Shown here piece after piece: positions 38,313 through 46,746 of a stretch of DNA of 64,000 bases. The stretch comes from CAVZOY01 sp963777095 (GTDB lineage: Bacteria > Actinomycetota > Actinomycetes > Mycobacteriales > Geodermatophilaceae): assembly GCA_963777095.1 (NCBI GenBank), contig CAVZOY010000004.1:186001-250000 (forward strand), read 5' to 3'. The stretch's first letter is position 1, and the number at the start of each line of letters is the position of its first letter. The notes below the pieces were generated by a model that searched no databases, was not told where the DNA came from, and worked only from the letters and a program-made list of their open reading frames with translations. The position numbers and the translations under genes are program-made.

Positions 38313-39122
38313 TCAGGCGAGTGCCGGCGCGATGGCGCACTCGGCGACGAAGGCGGCGACCACCTCGTGGACCGCCTCGCGGTCGTGCTCGTTGAGGACG
38401 TCGTGCAGATCGCCCGGGAACGTGACCAGGCGGGCGCCCGGCAGCATGCCGGCGGCCGTCCGTGCGTCGGCCACCTGGACCACCTGGTCGTCCTCGCCGT
38501 GGACGAACAGGACGGGCAGCTCGGGCAGACCCTCGGCCAGGCCGGTGGCGGCCTCCGGCCACACCTGCGTGATGGCCAGCAGGGACTCGCGACGGAAGCC
38601 GCCGTGCCAGGTCAGCGGGTCGTGCAACAGCGCGTGCACGTACTCGGGACGCGTGCTGAACAGCTCGCTCGGGTCGGCGTCGGGCTCCGCCGCGCCGTCG
38701 GAGGCCAGCGCCGCCTCGATCCACTCCTGCCGGCGGAGCGGCGCCCCCGAGAGCACGAGGGCGTCGGCGATCCCGGGGGAGCGGAGCGCGAGCAGGTAGG
38801 CGGCCAGGCCGCCCCCGGAGTGGCCGACGACGACCACCGGCCGGCCGGGGTGCCGGTCGGTGGCGATGGTGGCCAGCTGCCGCGCGTCGTCGACGTAGGC
38901 GTTCCAGTCGAGGACGGCGCGCTCCCCGTCGCTGCGCCCGTGGCCCATGGCGTCCATGGCGTGCACCGCGCTGCCGTCGGCGGTGAGCCGCCGGGCGAGC
39001 GCGTCGTACAGGCCGAGGTATTCGCCGTAGCCGTGCAGCAGGACGACGACGCGCTCGACGTCCCCGTCCGGAAGCCACGCATCGTGGAAGACCCGGCCGC
39101 TGGAGCCGATGAAGAAGGCCAT
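38313..39122 (-). CDS. Alpha/beta hydrolase (monoacylglycerol lipase-like)
   Basis: A 269-residue serine hydrolase of the lysophospholipase/MGL type. The oxyanion region is VVVLLHGYGEYLGLY, the nucleophile elbow is VVVGHSGGGLAAYLLAL, the acid is in FVHGEDDQVVQVAD and the His in FPGDLHDVLNE. MDAMGHGRSDGER after strand 4 is diagnostic of the MGL group. It ends 30 bases from the converging dehydrogenase. No secretion signal, so it acts inside the cell. Confidence 0.9.
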   Translation of the reverse strand: MAFFIGSSGRVFHDAWLPDGDVERVVVLLHGYGEYLGLYDALARRLTADGSAVHAMDAMGHGRSDGERAVLDWNAYVDDARQLATIATDRHPGRPVVVVGHSGGGLAAYLLALRSPGIADALVLSGAPLRRQEWIEAALASDGAAEPDADPSELFSTRPEYVHALLHDPLTWHGGFRRESLLAITQVWPEAATGLAEGLPELPVLFVHGEDDQVVQVADARTAAGMLPGARLVTFPGDLHDVLNEHDREAVHEVVAAFVAECAIAPALA

Positions 39123-39278
39123 CGGAGTTCCTCTCTCGCTCGGTGCGACCACGGAGCGGCCGCTGCGTCGACCGTGGGCTCCCGACCTGTCGGCCGGCTG
39201 TCGTGGCCGTGCCGCTGACGGGGTTGCGCCGTCGGAAGTCGTGGAAGACTGCCCGGACCTACGTCGAGGTGGCCGGCG

Positions 39279-42189
39279 ATGCTGTTCCGCGTTCTCGGTC
39301 CGCTCGAGGTCGAGGTGGGGGCCGAGCGGATCACGATCCCGGGGGAGCGGTCCCGCGCGCTCCTCGTGGCTCTCCTCCTCCAGCCGCACGGCGCGGTTCC
39401 GTCTGCTCGCCTGGTCGACCTGCTCTGGCCGGACCGCCCGCCGGAGGACCCGGCCAATGCGCTGCACCAGGTGGTGCGCCGCCTGCGCGGCTCCCTCGGT
39501 GCGCTGGGGTCGCTGGTCCGCAGCCGGGCGCCCGGGTACCAGCTCGCGATCGACCCGTCGGACGTCGACGCGGAGCGGTTCGAGGCCGCCTGCCGCGAGG
39601 CGCGGCGGCTCGGGCCTGCCGATCCGTCCGCGGCCGTGCGCCTGTTCGACGACGCCCTGGCCCTCTGGCGGGGGCCGGCGTACGAGGAGTTCGCCGACGG
39701 GTTCGCGCGCTCCGCGTCCGCACGTCTCGACGAGCTGCGGACGTCGGCGTACGAGGAGCGGGCGACCCGGCTGCTCGACGCCGGCGCCGTGGCCGACGCG
39801 GTCGTCGCGGCCCGGGATCTCGTCGCGCGCGAGCCGCTGCGCTCGCGGCCGGTCGACGTCCTCATGCGCGCGCTGGCCACCGACGGTCGGCCCGCCGAGG
39901 CGCTCGAGGCCTACCACCGGCACCGCCGGCTCCTGGCCGACGAGCTGGGGATGGATCCGGCGCCGGCCCTGAGCGAGCTCGCGACGCGCATCCTCCGCGG
40001 TGAGCCGGGCCCGGCGCCGCGGACCCCGCAGGTCGCGGTCGCGGAGCCGGCAGCCGTGTCGGCGCGGGCGCTGCCCTGGCGACCCGACGTCCTGCTCGGC
40101 CGCGAGGACGATCTCGCGCTGGTGCGCGCCTGCCTCGGCACGCAGCGGCTGGTGACCGTCGTCGGGCCCGGCGGGGTGGGGAAGACCCGGCTCGCGCTGG
40201 AGGTCGCCCACGAGCTGTCGGCCGACGGCGGACGGGTGTGGTGGGCCGACCTCTCCACGGCCACCGACGAGCGGGTGGCCGACGCCGTCGCCGCTGCGCT
40301 GGGCACCGACATCCCCCGCGGCGACGACCCGGCCGGCGCGCTCGCCGCGGCGGTCGGCGGCTTCCGCGGCGTCCTCTGCCTGGACAACGCGGAGACGGTG
40401 CTCGCGCCGCTGGCCCCGCTCGTCGAGCGGCTGCTCGCGTCGGCGCCCGGGCTGACCCTGCTGGCCACCAGCCGGGAGCGGCTCGACGTGGCTCGCGAGC
40501 ACGTCCACGTCCTCGCGCCGCTGCCGCTGCCGTCAGGTGCCGACCGGGGCAACCCCGCCGTCCGGTTGTTCGTCGACCGGGCTCCCGGGTTGGAGGCCGA
40601 CCGGCTCTCGGACGACGACGTCGAGGTCGTGGCCGCGACCTGCCGCCGGCTCGACGGGCTCCCGCTCGCCATCGAGATCGGTGCCGCGCGTGCCCCGGCG
40701 TTGGGGTTGCGCGAGTTCGCCGACCGGCTCGGCCAGGGTCTCGGCCTGCTCACCGGCGGACGCCGCACGGCCGCGCAACGGCACCGATCGGTGCGGGCGG
40801 TCGTGGACTGGTCGTTCGGACTGCTCACCGACGACGAGGCCCGGCTGTTCCTCCGCCTGGGCGTCTTCCCGAGCTCGTTCACCCTCGACCAGGCCGAGGC
40901 GGTGTGCGCCGACGAGCGGCTCCCCGCAGCCGAGATCGCCGGCCTCCTCGGCCGGCTGGTCGACCAGTCGCTGGTCCAGGCCGGACAGGGCCGGTTCTGG
41001 CTGCTGGAGACCCTGCGGGCCTACGTCCGCGAGCGGTCCGACCCCGCAGAGCGGGACGCGCTCGCCGGTCGGCACGCGCGGGACGCCGCTGCGCGGTTGG
41101 CGGCCCTGAGCCCGCGGCTGTCCGGTCCCGACGAAGCCGCCGCGGTCGCGGCGATCGCGGCACTCGGCCCCGACCTGCGGGTGGCGTGGTCCTACGCGAG
41201 CCGGCACGACCGTCCGCTCGCCGTCGAGCTGGCCGCCGACGTCATGGATTACGCCTACACCCGCCAGCGCCTCGATCTGCTCGAATGGGGCCTGACCGTG
41301 GCGGGCTGGGACATCGAGCATCCCCGGCTGCCCGACGCGTACGCGGCCGCGGCGGCCGCCTCGTGGGCAGTGGGCCGCATCTCGGAGGCCGGTGAGCTCG
41401 CCCGGCGCGGAGTCGCGCTGGCCGGGGGGTTCGACGCGCCGTCGGCCGCCCGTGCCGTCGACCAGTGCGCGTGCGAGGCGATGTTCCGCACCCGCAGCAG
41501 CGAGGCGGTCGAGCTGTTCCGGACGGCCGCGCGGCTGCACCGGGCCGCGGGGAACGGACATGCTGGGGATCGAGGGCGACATCTCCGCATACCAGGCACT
41601 GACCTACGGGGGCGGCGCCGCCGAGGCGGCCGCGGCGGTGCCCGCGCTGCTGCACCGCGCGCGGGAGACGGGAAATCCGAGCGTCCAGTCATGGGCGTAC
41701 TACGTGCTCGGCGAGGCGTACGCCAAGCTCGACCCGCCGCGGGCCATCGCGGCGTACACCGCGTGCGTCGAACTCGGGTCGGTGGCCGACAACAGGCTCT
41801 ACGTCATGCTCGGCCGCAGCTCCGCCGTGGCGCTGTTCGCCGCGCACGAGGCGCCCCAGGACGCAATCGCGGAGTTCGAGACGGTGCTCGGCGACTGGGA
41901 GGACATCGGCAACGAGCTGTCCCAGTGGTGGGTGCTCCAGAACCTGGTGATCTTCCTGGCACGGACCGGCGCATGGGCGGACGCCGCGCTGCTTGCCGGG
42001 GCGGTGCTCGCCAACATCGACCGCGCCCCCACCTTCGTCCGCGAGGACGACGGGCTCCGGCGGGCGGTCGACGAACTCGAGCGGGCACTGGGTTCGGCCG
42101 ACGCCGGAGCGTTGCTCAGCGAAGGCGGCGGGATGGCCATCGCGACCGCCGCCGCGCACGCCCGGGCGGCCATCCGTCGCGCTGCCTGA
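39279..42189 (+). CDS. AfsR/SARP-like regulator with NB-ARC ATPase and TPR region, one frameshift
   Basis: A large transcriptional regulator. An OmpR-like DNA-binding domain (FRVLGPLEVEVGAERITI, then HQVVRRLRGSLGALGSLVRS, about 1-95) is followed by a BTAD domain (about 100-245), an NB-ARC ATPase with P-loop VVGPGGVGKTRLALEV near 292 and LCLDNAETVLAPL, and about 400 residues of TPR-like helices. An extra A near 41552 breaks the frame in the TPR region; removal gives 969 residues. Such proteins often control secondary metabolism or development, but no biosynthetic cluster is near. It diverges from the lipase gene. Confidence 0.88.
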
Positions 42190-42422
42190 AGCCGGGTCAG
42201 GATGAGCACCGCCGCCGGTCCGTTGACGAACGCGGGGATCCCGCTCGCGAGGTGACCGGTGGCGAGCGCCCAGCTCAGCCACACCGCGGCGTTGCCGAGC
42301 GTGAGCCAGTAGGTGCCCGCGGACAGCCCCTGCACCTCTTTCGTGCGCAGCACCCGGACCGCCTGGGGCAGGCCGAGCATCGTCGACAGCGCCGCGCCGG
42401 TCCAGGCGAGGACGTCGGTCAT
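42116..42422 (-). CDS. SemiSWEET/PQ-loop family membrane protein, 3' end uncertain
   Basis: A small three-helix transporter half. TDVLAWTGAALSTMLGLPQA contains the PQ motif, followed by VQGLSAGTYWLTLGNAAVWL and PAFVNGPAAVLILTRLQA. SemiSWEETs form dimers that pass sugars. ATG 42422 is clear, but the literal frame has no stop until 41799, deep inside the converging SARP gene. A one-base indel near the end would stop it at 42116 (about 100 residues), the boundary given here as a best guess. Confidence 0.62.
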
Positions 42423-42615
42423 CGCGGGTCTCCTCGTGTGCCCGGTCGAGCGGCCCCGGGACTGGCCTGCGACGACCGTGGACCGACGACCTGACATCCG
42501 GCTGTCGCGCGGGAGCCGCCCGGCCCTCGCCTCCTGTCGTCGGGCCGACCTTCCGCGAGGCTCGGCAGGCCGCGCGCGGCAGCCGCGGGCATGATCGGCC
42601 CGGAAGGAGGTCCGG

Positions 42616-43317
42616 ATGACGGTCGTGCTCGCGTTGAAGTGCGCCGACGGCATCGTGCTGGCCGCGGACTCCCAGATCACGGACGCCGCCCGCGGGTTGA
42701 GCTACCCCGCCCAGAAGCTGCACCCCTTCGGCGGGACCGCGGCGTGGGGCGGGAGCGGGGCGCGCGCCGTGCTGCTCGAGCTCGAGCACGACTTCGACCG
42801 GGGTGCCGCCGCGGTGCTGGGCGCCGACGACGTGGGCCGCGAGCTCCAGGAGCGCGTCGTCCCCCTCCTGCGCCATCACTACGGCAACTTCATCGAGACC
42901 GTGCCGGGCGAGAAGCAGTCCGGCGCGACGCCGGCCACGTACGTCCTGGTCGCGGGCTACGCACGGGGCGAGCCGTTCATCGTCGACATCGACCCGCACG
43001 GGCTCATCGGACGGTACGAGGACGTGGGGTTCCATGCCGTCGGCAGCGGCTCTGCCATGGCCCAGCAGGCCGGGGCGCTGCTCGCCCACTTCCGGATGCC
43101 CGAGCGGGACGTCGACCACGGCGTGCTGGTCGCGGTGCGCGTCCTCGACGCGCTGCGGATCACCTCACCCAGCGTCGGTGGCCCGGTCGACGTCTACCGG
43201 CTGACGGCCGACGGGGCGTACGGCCTCTCGGACGAGGACGTCGAGCGGGTGCGGGAGCGCGTGCGGCAGTGGGCCGAGCTCGAGAACGAGGTGCTGGACC
43301 GCCTGCCGCGCTCGTGA
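42616..43317 (+). CDS. Free-standing proteasome beta-subunit-like Ntn hydrolase
   Basis: A 233-residue protein with the proteasome/HslV fold. After loss of the initiator Met the N-terminus is Thr (TVVLALKCADGIVLAADSQ). Counting from that Thr, Asp17 is in LAADS and Lys33 in PAQKLHPF, which matches the proteasomal catalytic set. The FHAVGSGSAMAQQAGALLA segment supplies the Ser/Gly loop near position 130. There is no propeptide, unlike PrcB, and no alpha subunit, Mpa or Pup gene next to it. A GGAAGGAGG site precedes ATG 42616. It resembles the minimal Anbu/HslV-like peptidases in size, but the partner and substrates are unknown. Confidence 0.83.
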   Translation: MTVVLALKCADGIVLAADSQITDAARGLSYPAQKLHPFGGTAAWGGSGARAVLLELEHDFDRGAAAVLGADDVGRELQERVVPLLRHHYGNFIETVPGEKQSGATPATYVLVAGYARGEPFIVDIDPHGLIGRYEDVGFHAVGSGSAMAQQAGALLAHFRMPERDVDHGVLVAVRVLDALRITSPSVGGPVDVYRLTADGAYGLSDEDVERVRERVRQWAELENEVLDRLPRS

Positions 43318-43326
43318 TCCGGTCGG

Positions 43327-45531
43327 TCAGCGCTCGTCCGTCAGCCCGCGCAGCAGGTACGCCGGCACCGGCTCGCGCTTGCCCTTGACCAGCACCGGCC
43401 CGCGGGCGTCGGTCAGGGCCCGACGGCCGAGCTCCTCGACGGTCCGCTGCCCGACGACGACCTGTCCCGGCTCGGCCAGGCTCTGCAACCGGGCGGCCAG
43501 GTTCGTGGTGTCGCCGATCGCGGTGAAGTTCCGCATCTGCTCCGCGCCGATGTTGCCCACCAGCGCCGGGCCGGTGTTGATGCCGACGCCGAAGCGCGGC
43601 CAGTCGGCGCGGCCGGCGGTCACCTCGGCGACCGCCTCCTGGAGCCCCAGCCCGGCGCGGGCCGCCCGCAGCGCGTGGTCGGGCTGCCGCGTCGGAGCGC
43701 CGAACAGCGCCATCACCTCGTCGCCCACGAACTGCACGACCGTTCCGCCGGCCTCGAGGATCACCGGCACGACGACGCCGTAGAAGGTGTTGAGCATCGC
43801 CACGACCTCGTCCGGCGGGTGCTGCTCGGAGAAGGAGGTGAAGCCGCGCAGGTCGGCCATCAGCACGGTGACCTCGGCGATCTCGCCGCCCAGCCCGGCC
43901 TGGTCGGGGTCGGCGATCAGCGACGTGGCCACGGCAGGGGACATGTACGAACGGAACAGCCCGTCGAGCTGGTGGTAGAGCCGGGCGTTCTCCAGCGCGA
44001 TCGCCGCCTGACCCGCGAAGGACGTCAGCAGCGCGCGGTCCGCGTCCGGAAAGGCCCCGCGCGACCGCCGGGCGCGCAGCACGCCCGCCGCCCGGTCCTT
44101 GACGACCAGTGGGAACGCCAGGTCGGTTCCGTCGGGCGAGGCGACGGTCTCCAGCCGGGCGACCGCCTCGGCCGAGCGACGGCGCTCCTCCGCGGACGCC
44201 GGGCGGGCGTCGTCCAGCGGCGTCAGCTCGCCGGACCGCACCAACTCCAGCCGGACGTCATCGGAGGCGAACGCGCGGCGGGTGTGCGCCTGCACCCGGC
44301 CGAGCAGGTCGTCCTCCTCGCGGATGACCCGCGCCTCCTGGCCCACGTCGACCAGCGCGCCCAGTCGGCGGGCCTGCTCGCGCTCGTACCGCAGGGCCTC
44401 GGCGCTGCGCTCCAGCACGGCCAGCTGCTCCTCGGTGACGTCGAACCGTTCGGCCAGCGCGGCCATGACAGGTCCCAAGGGCCGGTCCCGGGCGTCGTCG
44501 TCGTCCTCGCGCTCGTGCAGCGCTTCGACCATCGTCTCGAGCGCCGCGCTGTAGTCACGGCGCAGGTCGGCGACGGTCCGGTCGAGCGCAACCGCATCGA
44601 AGATGCCGCCCCCGGAGCCCTCCCGGCGGAACTGCACCCAGGCGCTGTAGGCGATGAAGCCGAACGCCAGCGTCATGAGCAGGTGCCACTCCCACCAGGA
44701 CAGCTGCCAGTTGCGGCCGAACACGATCGCCACCGAGGCCTCTGCCAGCAGCGCGAAGGCGGTGAGCACCGACAGGAGCACGACCCGCGGTCGGCGGCGG
44801 TAGACGCGCAGGTAGAGCCCGGCGGCCAGCAGGTAGAGCAGCGGGGTGACGATGCCGAACAGCACCTGGGTCGCCGGCGCGTCCGGTTGCTCGACGAGCT
44901 CCTGCACGCCCGGGAACGACGTCGCCGAGAGCGCGGCGAAGAGGAGGACGAACACCCACGGGAGGGCGGTGAGCTCCCGGCGCCGGCGCATCAGCCGGGC
45001 CGCACCGGTGGGGGAGAACTCGCGAGCCGAGAGGACCGCGACGACGCCGCCCAGCAGCAGGCCGATCGGCGTCGCCGCCGCGAACGCCGGGGTCGGCGTC
45101 TCGAGCAGAACCCCCGGCGTCGCCAGTGCGTGCAGGCCGAGGAACGCTGCGGTGACCTGGAAGACCACGGACACGAGGAACAGCCGGGCGTCGTCGCGGC
45201 GCCGGGCGGCCGCGCCGACCAGCAGCCCGAGGACGACGGCGACGGCCGCCGTTCCGGCGACCAGGCCGAAGTGTGCCGGCCGGTGCTCCCAGTGCAGGTC
45301 CGTGGTCGGCCGGGCGATGAACAGCCACAGGCCCAGCAGCGGCAGGGCCAGGTGCAGCAGCCACACCGCGACCCGGGCTCCGCCGTTGGAGCGGATCCGG
45401 GGCTCTCGGGCGTCCCGAGGGCGGGGCGCGCCGGCGGCATCGCTCGGCGCGCGGTCGGCGCCCGCGGGGATCCGGGGAGCGGGCACCGCGGTGTCCACCG
45501 CGACGCCGTGCATCCGGGATGCGTCGTCCAC
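43327..45531 (-). CDS. Membrane adenylate/guanylate cyclase with GAF domain
   Basis: A 734-residue class III nucleotide cyclase. An N-terminal region with about seven or eight membrane helices (roughly residues 50-320, starting VAVWLLHLALPLLGLWLFIA) is followed by a helical linker, a GAF domain (about 375-520) and the catalytic domain: TVLMADLRGFTSFSEQHPPD with the first metal Asp, VVQFVGDEVMALFGAP with the second, and FGVGINTGPALVGNIGAEQM. The substrate-specifying Lys/Asp pair was not assigned with confidence. The end lies ten bases from the converging Ntn hydrolase gene. Confidence 0.9.
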   Translation of the reverse strand: MDDASRMHGVAVDTAVPAPRIPAGADRAPSDAAGAPRPRDAREPRIRSNGGARVAVWLLHLALPLLGLWLFIARPTTDLHWEHRPAHFGLVAGTAAVAVVLGLLVGAAARRRDDARLFLVSVVFQVTAAFLGLHALATPGVLLETPTPAFAAATPIGLLLGGVVAVLSAREFSPTGAARLMRRRRELTALPWVFVLLFAALSATSFPGVQELVEQPDAPATQVLFGIVTPLLYLLAAGLYLRVYRRRPRVVLLSVLTAFALLAEASVAIVFGRNWQLSWWEWHLLMTLAFGFIAYSAWVQFRREGSGGGIFDAVALDRTVADLRRDYSAALETMVEALHEREDDDDARDRPLGPVMAALAERFDVTEEQLAVLERSAEALRYEREQARRLGALVDVGQEARVIREEDDLLGRVQAHTRRAFASDDVRLELVRSGELTPLDDARPASAEERRRSAEAVARLETVASPDGTDLAFPLVVKDRAAGVLRARRSRGAFPDADRALLTSFAGQAAIALENARLYHQLDGLFRSYMSPAVATSLIADPDQAGLGGEIAEVTVLMADLRGFTSFSEQHPPDEVVAMLNTFYGVVVPVILEAGGTVVQFVGDEVMALFGAPTRQPDHALRAARAGLGLQEAVAEVTAGRADWPRFGVGINTGPALVGNIGAEQMRNFTAIGDTTNLAARLQSLAEPGQVVVGQRTVEELGRRALTDARGPVLVKGKREPVPAYLLRGLTDER

Positions 45532-45732
45532 CGGCCCCCTCCTCCCCCTGCCGGACCGTACTCAGCGGCCATGCGGCCGAACACCGCTTTCGCGGCGATC
45601 GAGGGCCGCGAAGAGGCTTCCGTCGCTCCCGGGCTGAGCCACACTCCCAACAGACGTCCAGCCGGAGCACAGCCGCGCCCCGGCTGCGCACCGGACGCTC
45701 GTCGGACATCGCCCCCGACGTCCGGAGTTCCC

Positions 45733-46668
45733 ATGCGCGACGACCGCCCGCCCACCCCCGCCTTCGAGGGGCGTCCGCTGCCGCGTCCCGACGAGGAACT
45801 CGTCGACCAGGGCCTCGCCTTCGACGTCGGCACGCTGCTGAGCCGTCGTACGGTGCTGCGGTTCCTCGGGATCGGGGCGGCCACCGCCGGCCTCGCCGCA
45901 TGCGGGGCTACGAGCTCGTCGTCGTCCTCGACGGCGGCGTCGTCGTCGGGCGGCGCCGCGACGGCCGCGGGTGAGATCCCGGACGAGACCGCCGGCCCGT
46001 ACCCGGGCGACGGCTCCAACGGCCCCGACGTGCTGGAGCAGAGCGGGATCGTGCGCTCGGACATCCGCTCCAGCTTCGGCGACTCCAGCGGCACCGCCGA
46101 GGGTGTGACGATGACACTGGAGCTGACCGTGCGGGATCTGGCCAACGGCGGGGTGCCGTTCGAGGGCGTCGCGGTCTACGTCTGGCATTGCGACAGCCAG
46201 GGGCGGTACTCGATGTACTCCGACGGCGTCACCGACCAGAACTTCCTGCGCGGGGTCCAGGTGGCCGATGCCTCCGGAAAGGTGCGCTTCACCAGCGTCG
46301 TCCCGGGCTGCTACGACGGCCGGTGGCCGCACATCCATTTCGAGGTCTACCCGAACCAGAGCAGCATTCGCGACTCGACCAGCGCGATCGCGACGTCCCA
46401 GGTCGCCCTGCCGCAGGACGTCTGCGAGCAGGTCTACGCGCGGTCCGGGTACGACGGATCGACGAGCAACCTCTCCCGCGTGAGCCTGACCGGCGACAAC
46501 GTCTTCGGCGACGACGGCGCGGCCAGTCAGCTCGCCACGGTCAGCGGCGACGTCAGCAGCGGCTTCACCGTCGCGCTGCCGGTGGCCGTGGACACCACGA
46601 CGACGCCGACGGGCGGTTCGATGGGCGGCGGCCCGGGCGGCGGGCCGGGTGGCCCGCCCGGCTCCTGA
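45733..46668 (+). CDS. Secreted intradiol ring-cleavage dioxygenase-like lipoprotein
   Basis: A 311-residue exported protein. The Tat-type signal SRRTVLRFLGIGAATAGLAA ends in a lipobox with Cys, followed by a Ser-rich linker. The dioxygenase core holds TAGPYPGDGSNGPDVL, the first iron Tyr region VAVYVWHCDSQGRYSMYS, and YDGRWPHIHFEVYPN with the second Tyr and the two His ligands. The protein ends in a Gly/Pro-rich tail (MGGGPGGGPGGPPGS). Extracytoplasmic intradiol enzymes of this kind are common in actinobacteria and may act on lignin-type aromatics; the substrate is not known here. Confidence 0.88.
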   Translation: MRDDRPPTPAFEGRPLPRPDEELVDQGLAFDVGTLLSRRTVLRFLGIGAATAGLAACGATSSSSSSTAASSSGGAATAAGEIPDETAGPYPGDGSNGPDVLEQSGIVRSDIRSSFGDSSGTAEGVTMTLELTVRDLANGGVPFEGVAVYVWHCDSQGRYSMYSDGVTDQNFLRGVQVADASGKVRFTSVVPGCYDGRWPHIHFEVYPNQSSIRDSTSAIATSQVALPQDVCEQVYARSGYDGSTSNLSRVSLTGDNVFGDDGAASQLATVSGDVSSGFTVALPVAVDTTTTPTGGSMGGGPGGGPGGPPGS

Positions 46669-46746
46669 CGGATCACGCACTCCCGGGTGTCGGGGCGGCG
46701 CGGTAGTTTTTCCCGACGTCCGAACGCGCGGTCGACCCTGGCGGGG

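Noticed and set aside
35041..39078. Minus-strand open frame running on upstream of the SorC regulator, and similar kilobase antisense frames at 52770-56912 and 43675-45732
   Set aside because: They cover clear genes on the opposite strand and have no family-like sequence; only their ends coincide with real genes.
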